From NCBI RefSeq assembly GCF_018860155.1, contig NZ_JAHKNI010000019.1, positions 1 to 64,000 of the forward strand: a stretch of DNA of 64,000 nucleotides, given 5' to 3'. Of the stretch, positions 16,479 through 25,939 are shown in pieces (within the stretch, counting starts at the first letter, position 1; each line of letters opens with the position of its first letter). Source of the DNA: Nocardia albiluteola (GTDB lineage Bacteria > Actinomycetota > Actinomycetes > Mycobacteriales > Mycobacteriaceae). The notes beneath the pieces were generated by a model. That model did not search any database and had not been told where the DNA came from. It saw only the letters and a list, made by a program, of their open reading frames with translations. A program made the position numbers and the translations under genes.

Positions 16479-17374
16479 CACGCGCGGGTGTGGCGCCACC
16501 CGTCATCGGCGGGTTCGTGAGTGCGCCGGACGTCGCGCCACCGGAACCGGCGCGCGAGGTTTTCGTGGCAGACGGTGCCCGGGCGGGCAACCGGTTCGCG
16601 CGGCTGCGTCGCCGCATCACCTGGCCGCTGGGGATCTACACGACACCTGTGCTGATCCTGGTGCTCTGGGAGATCCTCTCCGAGACCGGAATCCTGGGTG
16701 CGGCCTACGCGCCCGCGCCGACCGCGATCGTGCGGTCGGCGGTCGAGCTGTGGCAGCAGGGCGTGCTCGGTCCCGATCTGGCGATCTCCTTGCGCCGGGC
16801 GGCGACCGGCCTCGCCATCGGCCTCACGGCCGGCATCGTGACGGGCATCGCCGGGGGACTGTTGCGCAGCGGCGAATACCTGTTCAACGGGGTGGTGAGC
16901 ATCTTCAACACCATCCCGATCCTCGCGGTGCTCCCGATCATGATCGTGTGGTTCGGCATCGACGAGCTGCCCAAGGTATTGATCATCGGGTTCGGCGCGT
17001 TCGTCCCGATGTATCTGAACCTCTTCTCCGCGATACGCGGCGTCGACCAGCGGCTCATCGAGATGGCGCGGACCACGGGCGCGGGGACCTGGCGACTGGT
17101 CAGCCGGGTGCTGGTGCCGGGGGCCTTGCCGGGATTCCTTGTCGGCCTGCGGTTTTCCCTGGCCTACAGCGTGCTGGGGCTGGTTGCCGCGGAGACCGTC
17201 AATGCGAACAAGGGTCTTGGTTTCCTGATCACGCAGGGGCAGACCTATCTGCAGACCAATCAGGTGTTCGTCGGGCTGGTGATCTACTCGATCCTCGGGC
17301 TGCTCGCCGATCAGTTCGTCCGGATCCTGGAGCGGGTCGTGCTGCGTTGGCGACCCGGTTACGAGGCATCGTGA
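16475..17374 (+). CDS. ABC transporter permease, SsuC/TauC-like
   Basis: The 299-residue inner-membrane protein has about six membrane segments after a cytoplasmic N terminus of some 50 residues. The EAA-loop that docks to the ATPase is visible as EMARTTGAGTWRLVSRVLVP. The ATG overlaps the dioxygenase stop. It belongs with the ATPase at 17442 and the binding lipoprotein at 18214, as in sulfonate/nitrate/taurine importers. Confidence 0.88.
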   Translation: MTRAGVAPPVIGGFVSAPDVAPPEPAREVFVADGARAGNRFARLRRRITWPLGIYTTPVLILVLWEILSETGILGAAYAPAPTAIVRSAVELWQQGVLGPDLAISLRRAATGLAIGLTAGIVTGIAGGLLRSGEYLFNGVVSIFNTIPILAVLPIMIVWFGIDELPKVLIIGFGAFVPMYLNLFSAIRGVDQRLIEMARTTGAGTWRLVSRVLVPGALPGFLVGLRFSLAYSVLGLVAAETVNANKGLGFLITQGQTYLQTNQVFVGLVIYSILGLLADQFVRILERVVLRWRPGYEAS

Positions 17375-17441
17375 ACGGGGCGAAGCGGCGCGAGCGAAGG
17401 TGCCGGGCTGTGGGTGCGACGGAACCGAGCGAGGTGGAGTC

Positions 17442-18167
17442 GTGACCAGCGTACTCGAGCCGAGGTTGCGGGCCGGGGTGCTCGTGGATCAGGTGGTCCG
17501 GCGGTTCGGTGACCGCACCGTTCTGGATCATCTCGATCTGTGCATCGAGGCGGAGGAACTCGTGGTGCTGCTCGGCCCGTCGGGCTGCGGCAAGAGCACC
17601 CTGCTGCGGCTGCTCGGGGGACTGGATCGGCCGGACGGCGGCGTCGTCGAGGTTCCGGCCAAGCGCGCCATCGTGTTTCAGGCCGATCGGCTACTTCCCT
17701 GGCAGCGGGTCGTGCGCAATGTGACCCTGGGCCTGCATGGGGCCGACGCCGACCGCCGCGCCCGCACGGCGTTGCGGGAGGTCGGGCTGGAAGGCCGCGA
17801 AAAGGCGTGGCCCAGAGAACTTTCCGGCGGCGAGGCGCAGCGCGTGGCCCTCGCCCGCGCGCTGGTCTCGGAACCCGATCTGGTGCTGCTCGACGAACCC
17901 TTCGCGGCGCTGGACGCCATCACCCGCCTGCGGATGCACGAGCTCGTCCGGGCCCTGCGGCACCGGCATCATGCCGCGATGCTGCTGGTCACCCACGATA
18001 TCGACGAGGCGATCGCGCTGGCCGATCGCATCGTCGTCATGAGCGGCGGCCGGATCGGGGGTGCTCATTCGGTCGGACTCTCCGCCGCGGACCGGGAGGC
18101 GAGCATCGCCCGGGAGGAACTGCGGGCGGCGCTGCTCACCGAGCTCGGACTCGTTGCACGGCAATAA
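17442..18167 (+). CDS. ABC transporter ATP-binding protein, SsuB/TauB-like
   Basis: The 241-residue ATPase has Walker A LLGPSGCGKSTLLRLLG, the Q-loop region AIVFQADRLLPWQRV typical of sulfonate/taurine importers, the signature ELSGGEAQRVALARAL, Walker B DLVLLDEPFAALD and the switch histidine in LLVTHDIDEA. The GTG start at 17442 follows a GAGGTGGAG. The 67-base gap after the permease holds nothing recognisable. Confidence 0.88.
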   Translation: MTSVLEPRLRAGVLVDQVVRRFGDRTVLDHLDLCIEAEELVVLLGPSGCGKSTLLRLLGGLDRPDGGVVEVPAKRAIVFQADRLLPWQRVVRNVTLGLHGADADRRARTALREVGLEGREKAWPRELSGGEAQRVALARALVSEPDLVLLDEPFAALDAITRLRMHELVRALRHRHHAAMLLVTHDIDEAIALADRIVVMSGGRIGGAHSVGLSAADREASIAREELRAALLTELGLVARQ

Positions 18168-18213
18168 CTCTCGGCAAGTGCAGCGACAACTTTCACATCA
18201 GCAAGGACCTCGA

Positions 18214-19263
18214 ATGTCGATCACGCTCAACCATGCCCTCCGAACCCTCGCGCTGGCCGCGGCCGTGACCACCCTCGCCGCGTGCGGCTCGTCCGGCGCG
18301 GGGACGGCCAAGCCGCTGGCCAAGACCTTCGGATCGGCGAATCATCCCGAATGGAGCAACTACACCTTCACCATCGGCGACAACGGCGGGGACGGCAGCG
18401 AGGGCCTTGCGGCGCTCACCGGCGTCTTCGACAACGCCCCGTACAAGGTGAAGTTCGCGCGATTCACCTTCGGGCCGCCGCTGGTGCAGGCCGCGGCGTC
18501 CGGCGATCTCGACCTGGGCAGCGTCGGCGACGTCCCCCCGATCACCGGGGCCGCGAAGGAGTACGGGTTCAGCATCGTCGGGGTGTCGCGGTATCTGGAT
18601 CCGACGCAGGCCGTCGAGAACATCCTCGTGCCGAAGGGCTCGTCGATCCATAGCGCGCAGGACCTGCGCGGCAAGAAAATCGCTGTGCCCCAGGGCAGTT
18701 CCGCGCACGGGCTGGTCCTCAACGCGCTCGCGAGCGCCGGGCTGACTCCGGCCGACGTCCAGCTGGACTTCCTGGACCCCGCGGCGGGTGCGACGGCCTT
18801 CGCGAGCGGGAAGGTCGATGCGTGGGCGATCTGGAATCCGCAGTCCGCCTTGGCGATCAAGCAGGGAGCGCGCGCACTGGTCAAGGGACTGCCGCCGCTG
18901 GATCAGACCAGCAACTATTACGTCGCGCCCAACCGGGACCTTGCCGATCCGTCGCGACGTGCGGCGCTCACCGACGTCTTCCAGCGTCTTGCTGCGGAAT
19001 TCTCCTGGGGTGCAAAGCATCCCGATCAGCTCGCGCAGGTGATCGCCCGGGAGGACGGCATCCCGCTCGCCGACGCCAAGGCGGTGCTCGCCGAATACGA
19101 ATTCCACGTGACCCCGGCGCAGCAGTCCGACATCGACGCCGAGCAGCAGCTGGGCGATGCATTCCTCGAGGCGGGGCAGATCGATAAGTCCGTCAATGTC
19201 GCGCAGATAACGCAGAACATTCTCCCCGCGGGGTACGACAGCGCGAATACCGTGGGCAGTTGA
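18214..19263 (+). CDS. ABC transporter substrate-binding lipoprotein (SsuA/TauA-like)
   Basis: The 349-residue precursor has a signal peptide ending in a lipobox (TLAACGSS). A two-lobed NMT1/SsuA-like binding domain follows, with LDLGSVGDVPPITGAAKEYG and LRGKKIAVPQGSSAHGLVLN, and the hinge-region motif DAWAIWNPQSALA. It is the last gene of the dioxygenase/ABC operon. The ligand is probably an alkyl sulfonate or sulfate ester, inferred from family and operon. Confidence 0.87.
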   Translation: MSITLNHALRTLALAAAVTTLAACGSSGAGTAKPLAKTFGSANHPEWSNYTFTIGDNGGDGSEGLAALTGVFDNAPYKVKFARFTFGPPLVQAAASGDLDLGSVGDVPPITGAAKEYGFSIVGVSRYLDPTQAVENILVPKGSSIHSAQDLRGKKIAVPQGSSAHGLVLNALASAGLTPADVQLDFLDPAAGATAFASGKVDAWAIWNPQSALAIKQGARALVKGLPPLDQTSNYYVAPNRDLADPSRRAALTDVFQRLAAEFSWGAKHPDQLAQVIAREDGIPLADAKAVLAEYEFHVTPAQQSDIDAEQQLGDAFLEAGQIDKSVNVAQITQNILPAGYDSANTVGS

Positions 19264-19369
19264 TCGGTCCCGGCGCGATGACCTCGGCGAACCCGGCTGG
19301 AACGGGGCGCCGAACTCGCGCCGAAAACGTCTCGCATCCGGACAGCCGGGCGCAGTACTGTCTCGGAAC

Positions 19370-20809
19370 ATGGCAAGGGATGAGCGCGGTGTCACCGCCC
19401 AGAGCGAGGATTTCTCAGCCTGGTACAACGAGGTCGTCTTCAAGGCGGGTCTCGTGGACCGCGGCCCGGCCAAGGGCACCATGGTCATTCGACCGTACGG
19501 GTACCGCCTGTGGGAGCGGTTGCAGTCCGAGCTCGACCGCCGCATCAAGGACACCGGCCACGAGAACGCGTACTTCCCGCTGCTGATCCCGCAGAGCTAC
19601 CTGAGCCGCGAGGCCGAGCACGTCGAGGGCTTCTCCCCGGAGCTTGCCGTCGTCACTCACGCCGGGGGCAAGGAGCTCGAGGAGCCGCTGGTGGTGCGGC
19701 CCACCTCGGAGACGATCATCGGCGAAATGATGGCCAAATGGATCGACTCCCACCGCGATCTACCGCTGCTGCTGAATCAGTGGGCGAACGTGGTGCGCTG
19801 GGAGATGCGGCCGCGAATGTTCCTGCGCACCACGGAGTTCCTGTGGCAAGAGGGGCATACGGCGCATGCGAGCGAGGCGGACGCCCGCGGCGAAACCATG
19901 CTCGCACTGGACATCTACCACGAGGTGGCCCGCGAGCTGGCCGCGATGCCGGTGATCGCGGGGGAGAAGACGCCGGGCGAGCGGTTCGCGGGCGCGGTGG
20001 CGACCTTCACCATCGAGGGCATGATGCGTGACGGCCGCGCGCTGCAGGCGGGCACCTCGCACTACATGGGAACCAACTTCGCGACCGCGTTCGACATCCG
20101 CTACACCAGCGATGCGGGCCGGGATGAGCTGTGCCACACCACATCCTGGGGCATGAGCACGCGGATGATCGGCGGCATCGTGATGACCCACGGCGACGAC
20201 AAGGGCCTGGTCTTCCCTCCGCGCCTGGCGCCGCATCAGGTGGTGATCGTGCCGATCGTGCGCGGTGATGATACGACGGTTCTCACGGCCACCGACGAGC
20301 TCGCCCAGCGTCTGCGAGCGGCCGGGGTGCGTACCCACGTCGATGCCCGCACACAGGTCACGCCCGGCTTCAAATACAACGAGTGGGAGATGCGCGGGGT
20401 GCCGATCCGGCTCGAGCTCGGTCCCCGGGATCTGCAGGCGGGCACCGTCATGCTGGTCAGGCGCCTGGGGCGGGACGGTAAGGAGGCCGTGCCGATTGAT
20501 ACTTTGCCGCAGGCAATGCCCGCCATCCTCGATGAGTTCCAGGCGTTCCTGCTGGCCCGGGCCACCGAGTTCCGTGACGAGCACACCCGCACGGTCGAGA
20601 GCTGGGACGAATTCGCCGAGGCGGTGTCGACCGGATGGGCCGTCGCGCTGCACTGCGGCATACCCGCGTGCGAGGAGGACATCAAATCCGTCACCGCGGC
20701 CACCCCGCGCTGCATACCGCTGGAGGGCCCGGCGGCGACCGGTGCCTGCGTGCGATGCGGGGCGGCATCGGCATACGGCAAGCGCGTCATTTTCGGTCGC
20801 GCCTACTAG
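19370..20809 (+). CDS. proS: Prolyl-tRNA synthetase, archaeal/eukaryotic (ProS type 3) form
   Basis: The 479-residue class II synthetase has RPTSET, motif 2 (FLRTTEFLWQEGHTAH) and motif 3 (GMSTRMIGGIVMTHGDDKGL). An anticodon-binding domain (PHQVVIVPIVRGDD) and a C-terminal cysteine-containing domain (CGIPACEEDI, CVRCG) follow. It has neither the large INS editing insertion nor the roughly 570-590 length of the usual actinobacterial ProRS. It is therefore the archaeal/eukaryotic-like form, and in this lineage a second copy is expected elsewhere. A role as a drug-tolerant duplicate is possible but unproven. Confidence 0.88.
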   Translation: MARDERGVTAQSEDFSAWYNEVVFKAGLVDRGPAKGTMVIRPYGYRLWERLQSELDRRIKDTGHENAYFPLLIPQSYLSREAEHVEGFSPELAVVTHAGGKELEEPLVVRPTSETIIGEMMAKWIDSHRDLPLLLNQWANVVRWEMRPRMFLRTTEFLWQEGHTAHASEADARGETMLALDIYHEVARELAAMPVIAGEKTPGERFAGAVATFTIEGMMRDGRALQAGTSHYMGTNFATAFDIRYTSDAGRDELCHTTSWGMSTRMIGGIVMTHGDDKGLVFPPRLAPHQVVIVPIVRGDDTTVLTATDELAQRLRAAGVRTHVDARTQVTPGFKYNEWEMRGVPIRLELGPRDLQAGTVMLVRRLGRDGKEAVPIDTLPQAMPAILDEFQAFLLARATEFRDEHTRTVESWDEFAEAVSTGWAVALHCGIPACEEDIKSVTAATPRCIPLEGPAATGACVRCGAASAYGKRVIFGRAY

Positions 20810-21001
20810 GGTTGCGCCCGATTTCGGCCTGTGCGTGCTCGCTTCATGAAGACCGCGCCGAATCTTCCTATGGCATGGGAAAAGTGACACGAACCGCACG
20901 GCCGAATTCGTGCTGTGAGGTTTCTGGGTGAATGCTGAGGTGTTTCTCGAGGTCGTCGGTGAGTGGCGCATCCTCGGAGGTCAGCACGGTAATCTGACGA
21001 A

Positions 21002-21778
21002 ATGTCGTCTCCGCTCCTTGTTCTCGGCGCTGGTCAGCGCTGCGGAAGCACGCTGCTGCAGCGCTTGATCTCCTCCCATCCCGACGCGTTCATCTGGGGG
21101 GAGCAGCGCGGGCATCTGGCGAATATTCTCGAGGCGGTGGAGGGCCTGCGCGGCCACAACGAACAACGCGGCTGGGGCGGGCGGGACGAATTCGCCAAGC
21201 AGGGCTATCAGGGCTTCATGGCCAACCTGATGCCGGAGCAAGCCGTGGTAGACGAGGCGTTCGAGGCGTTCTGCACCCGCCTGTTCGCTGCGGAGGGCGC
21301 GCGGGTCTGGGGCTTCAAAGAGGTGCGGTACGACCTGCGATTCGCCGAGGCGTTGCGGCGGTACCTCCCGGGCACCCGGGTGATCTTCGTCGTCCGGGAT
21401 CCGCGCAGCGTGCTGTGCAGTCTGGACGAATGGGAGCAGACCGATTGGTGGACGCGCGCGAAAACCCAGGCCACGATCAACAATTGGCAGCGGATCGCCG
21501 CCTCGTTCCAGCAGGAGACCGCGCTTCCGGTGCTGACCCTGCGCTACGAGGATTACACCGCCGATCCGGCGGGCACGGCGCGGCGGGTGGGCGCGTTCGC
21601 CGGTCTGGATCCGGCGGGCTTCGATCTGTCGGTCTTCGACCGCAAGGTCCACAACCTCGGCGCCGAGGGGCACCGCGACCTGCGCGAGTGGAGCGAACTT
21701 CCGCTCGCGCTGCGCGCCCTGCTGTACGACGAGCCGATCCGTTTGGCCGCCAAGGCCTACGACTACTGGATCTATTAG
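21002..21778 (+). CDS. Sulfotransferase family protein
   Basis: The 258-residue protein has the PAPS-binding 5'-phosphosulfate loop at the start (LVLGAGQRCGSTLLQRLI) and the 3'-phosphate-binding segment VIFVVRDPRSVLCSLDEW. A conserved LRYEDYTADPAGTARRV lies in the C-terminal part. It would transfer sulfate from PAPS to a hydroxyl acceptor, as in mycobacterial Stf enzymes; the acceptor is unknown. It stands alone between the ProRS and amidase genes. Confidence 0.8.
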   Translation: MSSPLLVLGAGQRCGSTLLQRLISSHPDAFIWGEQRGHLANILEAVEGLRGHNEQRGWGGRDEFAKQGYQGFMANLMPEQAVVDEAFEAFCTRLFAAEGARVWGFKEVRYDLRFAEALRRYLPGTRVIFVVRDPRSVLCSLDEWEQTDWWTRAKTQATINNWQRIAASFQQETALPVLTLRYEDYTADPAGTARRVGAFAGLDPAGFDLSVFDRKVHNLGAEGHRDLREWSELPLALRALLYDEPIRLAAKAYDYWIY

Positions 21779-21910
21779 GCGATCCGCCGAATCGGTTGTC
21801 GCGGTACAGAGTCACGCGCTGAGCGGGACCCGGTCTTGCCGGGATCGGGAAAGGCGTTCAGGCTGGACCGGGTACGGTCCGGGTGGCCGGGCGCAAGGAG
21901 AGGTACCGCG

Positions 21911-23383
21911 GTGGACATCGATGACACGTCGTCCGTTGACGGCACCGGAAATGGTTCCGCGGCAGGGGATTCGGAGTTGTGTTTCAGCTCCGCGCGAGAG
22001 CTGGCCCGGGCGCTGCGCGTGCGGCAGGTGTCAGCGACAGAGGTGGTCCGGGCGCATCTGGCGCAGATCGAGCGCGTCAACCCGTCGGTCAATGCCGTTG
22101 TCACGCTGGTTGCCGAGCAGGCCCTCGAGCAGGCGCACGCGGCCGACGAGCGGCTGGCCGCGGGGCTTCCCGTCGGGCCGCTGCACGGAATTCCGATGGC
22201 ACACAAGGATACTCACGATACCGCCGGAGTCCTGACCACCTACGGGTCGCCGGTGTTCGCGGCGAACGTGCCCGCGCGCGACGAACTGGTGATCGAGCGG
22301 CTGCGCGCGGCCGGGGCCATCGCGTTGGGCAAGACGAACGTGCCCGAGTTCGCCGCGGGCTCGCACACGGTGAACCCCGTCTTCGGTGCCACCCGCAACC
22401 CGTACGATCCGGGGCGATCGGCGGGCGGCAGCAGCGGTGGGGCCGCGGCGGCGCTGGCCTGCGGCATGCATCCGCTGGCCGACGGCAGCGATATGGGTGG
22501 GTCACTGCGCAATCCGGCTTCGTTCTGCAACGTGGTCGGGCTGCGGCCCTCGCCGGGACGGGTCCCGAGCTGGCCCGTCGCGGACGGCTGGTTCACCCTC
22601 GCTGTGCAGGGACCGATGGCGCGTAGCGTCGGCGACGTGGCGCTGCTGCTGTCGGTCCTGGCCGGGCCCGATTCGCGCAGCCCGATCGCCCTCGGCGAGC
22701 CCGGCACGGATTTCGCGTCGCTGGCCCTCCGGGAGCCCCGCGGGCTGCGGGTGGCGTGGACGCCGGACCTGGGCGGGGCGGTGCCGGTGCAGCGGGAGGT
22801 TCGCGAGGTCGTCGAATCCGCCGCGCGTGTGTTCGAGGGGCTGGGCGCGATCGTCGAACCCGGCTGCCCGGACCTGACCGGCGCCGACGAGGTCTTCCGC
22901 ACCCTGCGCGCGGCCAACTTCGCGCTCGGACTCGGGTCGCTGCTGGACGAGCATCGCGAATTACTCAAGCCGTCGCTGATCTGGAATATCGAGGCCGGAC
23001 GGTCGCTGACCGGGCAGGAGATCACCCGCGCCAAGCAGCTGCACACCGCGCTGTTCCACCGGGTGCGGGAATTCTTCGACCGCTACGACGTCCTGCTCGC
23101 ACCGGTCAGCCAGGTCGTGCCGTTCGACATCGACCTGGAATATCCCGGCGAGATCAACGGCGAACCGATGCAGACGTACCTGGACTGGATGCGCTCGGCG
23201 TATCTGATCAGCGCCACCGGCTGCCCGGCTCTGTCGGTCCCCGCCGGATTCACCCCGGGCGGGCTGCCCGTCGGGGTGCAGATCGTGGGTCCGCATCATG
23301 CGGATCTGGCGGTGCTGCAGGCGGGGTATGCGTTCGAGCAGGAAACGGGGTACGGGCGGGTGCGGCCGGGGGTGGTCGGCTAG
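21911..23383 (+). CDS. Amidase-signature family hydrolase
   Basis: The 490-residue enzyme has the complete Ser-cisSer-Lys triad: Lys99 in GIPMAHKDTHD, Ser174 in AGGSSGGAAAAL and Ser198 in SDMGGSLRNP. It could hydrolyse an amide of unknown identity. The GTG at 21911 is used because AAGGAGAGG lies seven bases before it; an ATG at 21836 is in frame but lacks such a site. The length is normal for the family, and no GatC/GatB gene is adjacent, so a glutamyl-tRNA amidotransferase role is unlikely. Confidence 0.87.
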   Translation: MDIDDTSSVDGTGNGSAAGDSELCFSSARELARALRVRQVSATEVVRAHLAQIERVNPSVNAVVTLVAEQALEQAHAADERLAAGLPVGPLHGIPMAHKDTHDTAGVLTTYGSPVFAANVPARDELVIERLRAAGAIALGKTNVPEFAAGSHTVNPVFGATRNPYDPGRSAGGSSGGAAAALACGMHPLADGSDMGGSLRNPASFCNVVGLRPSPGRVPSWPVADGWFTLAVQGPMARSVGDVALLLSVLAGPDSRSPIALGEPGTDFASLALREPRGLRVAWTPDLGGAVPVQREVREVVESAARVFEGLGAIVEPGCPDLTGADEVFRTLRAANFALGLGSLLDEHRELLKPSLIWNIEAGRSLTGQEITRAKQLHTALFHRVREFFDRYDVLLAPVSQVVPFDIDLEYPGEINGEPMQTYLDWMRSAYLISATGCPALSVPAGFTPGGLPVGVQIVGPHHADLAVLQAGYAFEQETGYGRVRPGVVG

Positions 23384-23674
23384 CGGCGCGCGGTATTCGG
23401 AGGGGGCTGTTGCGGTCTGTCCGGCAATCGGTCCACAACCGTGCCCGCATCGTCACGCCAGCTGTGCTCAGAGGCGACATCGCTGGTACGACAGCCGGAT
23501 CGGTCAAGACAGACTCTGCCGCTGACGGATCGATGTAAGCCGACTTTTGGCGAACCCGGTCCTTCGGGCGAGCGGGGCGGGTCGGGTGCGGGCGGCGCGA
23601 ACGACGGGGAGTTGGGTGCGGGGATTGTGCAGTGGTCATGCAGCAGGGGGTTGGTGCGGGGTAGCGTTTCGCTC

Positions 23675-24790
23675 ATGAAGATCCGTGGTGCTGTTCTGGA
23701 ACGCATCGGTGCGCCCGCGCCGTACGCCGAGTCGACCCCGCTGGTCGTCGGGGAGCTGGAGTTGGGGGAGCCTGGTCCCGGCGAGATTTTGGTGCGGATC
23801 GAGGCGGCGGGGCTGTGCCACTCGGATCTGTCAGTGGTGGACGGGAATCGGGTGCGGCCCGTGCCGATGCTGCTCGGGCACGAGGCGGCCGGGCGGGTTG
23901 AGCGGATCGGGTCCGGTGAGAGTGACCTGCAGGTGGGGCAGCGTGTGGTGATGACTTTTCTGCCGCGGTGCGGAGAGTGTGAGGGGTGTGCGACCAACGG
24001 CCGCACACCGTGTGTGCCGGGCAGCGTCGCGAATAATGCTGGGGAGCTGCTGGGTGGTGGGCGGCGGCTGTTGCGGGGTGAGGAGACGATTCAGCATCAT
24101 CTCGGGGTGTCCGGGTTCGCCACGCATGCGGTGGTCGACCGGCGCTCGGTAGTACCCGTCGACGACGACGTGCCGCCCGAGGTGGCCGCGGTGCTGGGCT
24201 GTGCGGTGCTGACCGGCGGTGGGGCGCTGCTGAATTCGGCGAAGCCGGGGCCGGGGGACCGGATCATGGTGGTCGGGCTCGGTGGGGTCGGAATGGCCGC
24301 GGTGCTGGTCGCCGCCTCGCTCCGCAAGGACCTGGGCAGCGAGGTGATCGCCGTCGACACCCTGCCCGAAAAGCTCTCGCTGGCAACCGAACTCGGCGCG
24401 ACGCAGGTGTACACCCCGGCGGAGCTGGCCGAACGCGGCATCGTGGCGGAGGTCGTGGTGGAGGCCGCGGGCAACGTGCGCGCCTTCGAGACCGCGGTCG
24501 CGGCGACGGCCGCGGGCGGCACCACGGTCACCGTCGGGCTGCCCAATCCCGAAGCACGCGCGAGCATTTCGCCGCTCGGCCTGGTCGCTCAGGGTCGCTC
24601 GATCGTCGGCAGCTACCTCGGCTCGGCCGTCCCTGCCCGCGACATCCCCGAATACGTGCGGATGTGGCGCGAGGGCCGGCTGCCGGTCGAGCGCCTCGTC
24701 TCCTCGCGGCTGCGGCTCGAGGACATCAACCACGCGATGGACGAACTGGCTGCCGGACACGGGCTGCGGCAGGTCATCGTCTTCGACTGA
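23675..24790 (+). CDS. Zinc-dependent alcohol dehydrogenase (class III-like MDR)
   Basis: The 371-residue medium-chain dehydrogenase has catalytic zinc ligands in GLCHSD and LGHEAAGRV. The structural zinc cluster is CGECEGCATNGRTPC, and the Rossmann motif is VVGLGGVGMAAVLVAAS. It oxidises an alcohol or reduces an aldehyde with NAD. A 290-base gap upstream shows no gene. Confidence 0.85.
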   Translation: MKIRGAVLERIGAPAPYAESTPLVVGELELGEPGPGEILVRIEAAGLCHSDLSVVDGNRVRPVPMLLGHEAAGRVERIGSGESDLQVGQRVVMTFLPRCGECEGCATNGRTPCVPGSVANNAGELLGGGRRLLRGEETIQHHLGVSGFATHAVVDRRSVVPVDDDVPPEVAAVLGCAVLTGGGALLNSAKPGPGDRIMVVGLGGVGMAAVLVAASLRKDLGSEVIAVDTLPEKLSLATELGATQVYTPAELAERGIVAEVVVEAAGNVRAFETAVAATAAGGTTVTVGLPNPEARASISPLGLVAQGRSIVGSYLGSAVPARDIPEYVRMWREGRLPVERLVSSRLRLEDINHAMDELAAGHGLRQVIVFD

Positions 24791-24823
24791 GGGCCGGCAG
24801 TGCCGGTTGCGGGCGACCGGCCC
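24791..24823 (+). terminator. Candidate hairpin terminator after the alcohol dehydrogenase
   Basis: GGGCCGG (24791-24797) and CCGGCCC (24817-24823) pair immediately after the stop codon. A nested alternative, CCGGCA/TGCCGG, also exists. There is no T-tract, as is common in actinomycetes. Confidence 0.35.
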
Positions 24824-25047
24824 GGTATGGAGTTGGGATTGGCGGGCGTAGTGCAGCTCGTAAGCGGACAGATGACAGCGCATCGGCCTGGGCCGGAGTA
24901 GGCCGGCGGTGGCGGCGCTGTCCGGCCCGTCTGTGCGTGGTCGCCGGGTGAGACCTGCGGCACTTCCGGACGGACGGTGTCCGGCTCGCGTTACCGCGAG
25001 CAGTAGGCTCTGCGGAGACTGTCGGCCGGGCATGTGAGGAGATCAAG

Positions 25048-25803
25048 GTGAGTGCGGACCGGATCCGGGTGGGTGTGCTCGGCGCGCTGGGCAAGGTGGG
25101 GCAGGCGGTGTGCGCGGCGGTCGAGGCGGCGCCGGATCTGGAGCTGGTCGCGGGCCTGGACAAGGGGGACCGGCTCGAGGGCTTCACCGAGGTGGGCGCT
25201 CAGGTGGTCGTCGACTTCACGCATCCGGATGTCGTGATGCCGAACCTGCGGTGGCTGGTCGAGCACGGAATCCACGCGGTCGTCGGGACCACCGGATTCG
25301 ACGAGGCCCGCCTGGCGCAGGTGCGCGGCTGGCTGGCCGACCGGCCAGAGGTCGGCGTGCTGATCGCGCCGAACTTCGCGATCGGCGCGGTGCTGTCGAT
25401 GCGATTCGCCGAGCAGGCCGCCCGCTGGTTCGATTCGGTCGAGGTCATCGAGCTGCATCACCCGAACAAGGCCGACGCGCCGTCGGGCACCGCCTACCGC
25501 ACCGCCGGAATCATCGCCGAGGCCCGCAAGAACGCGGGCGTCGGGCCGAGCCCGGACGCCACCAGCACCGAACTCGACGGCGCTCGTGGCGCGAGCGTCG
25601 ACGGCGTGCGGGTGCATTCGGTGCGCCTGGCCGGGCTCGTCGCCCACCAGGAGGTGCTGTTCGGCACCCAGGGCGAGACGCTCACCATCCGTCACGATTC
25701 CCTCGACCGCACCTCGTTCACGCCCGGCGTGCTGCTTGGTGTGCGGCAGATCGGAGCGCGGCCGGGCCTGACAGTCGGGCTCGACCCGCTGCTGGACCTG
25801 TGA
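25048..25803 (+). CDS. dapB: 4-hydroxy-tetrahydrodipicolinate reductase
   Basis: The 251-residue enzyme of the diaminopimelate/lysine pathway has the nucleotide loop GVLGALGKVGQ (residues 9-19) and the catalytic/substrate motif ELHHPNKADAPSGTA (His137/138, Lys141). The HDSLDRTSFTPGVLLGV C-terminal segment is also present. It reduces the product of DapA, whose gene lies 28 kb downstream in the same orientation. The GTG start follows GAGGAGATC. The adjacent small membrane protein matches the mycobacterial order. Confidence 0.93.
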   Translation: MSADRIRVGVLGALGKVGQAVCAAVEAAPDLELVAGLDKGDRLEGFTEVGAQVVVDFTHPDVVMPNLRWLVEHGIHAVVGTTGFDEARLAQVRGWLADRPEVGVLIAPNFAIGAVLSMRFAEQAARWFDSVEVIELHHPNKADAPSGTAYRTAGIIAEARKNAGVGPSPDATSTELDGARGASVDGVRVHSVRLAGLVAHQEVLFGTQGETLTIRHDSLDRTSFTPGVLLGVRQIGARPGLTVGLDPLLDL

Positions 25804-25939
25804 GCGTGAATGTGCCACAGGCACAACGACATCGGCTCGTTGAGCACACAGCCCAATGTCGGTGCCGTGCTGACTCGTGCGGGCGTTCGATGAGTGCCGT
25901 TCGTGTATCCCCGGTCGGAGCCGATGAGGAGGTGCGGCG

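Noticed and set aside
20810..21001. tRNA or riboswitch near proS
   Set aside because: No cloverleaf, T-box or anticodon arm could be read in the sequence on either strand.
21911..23383. GatA role for the amidase
   Set aside because: No gatB or gatC gene is adjacent and the N-terminal extension is unlike GatA.
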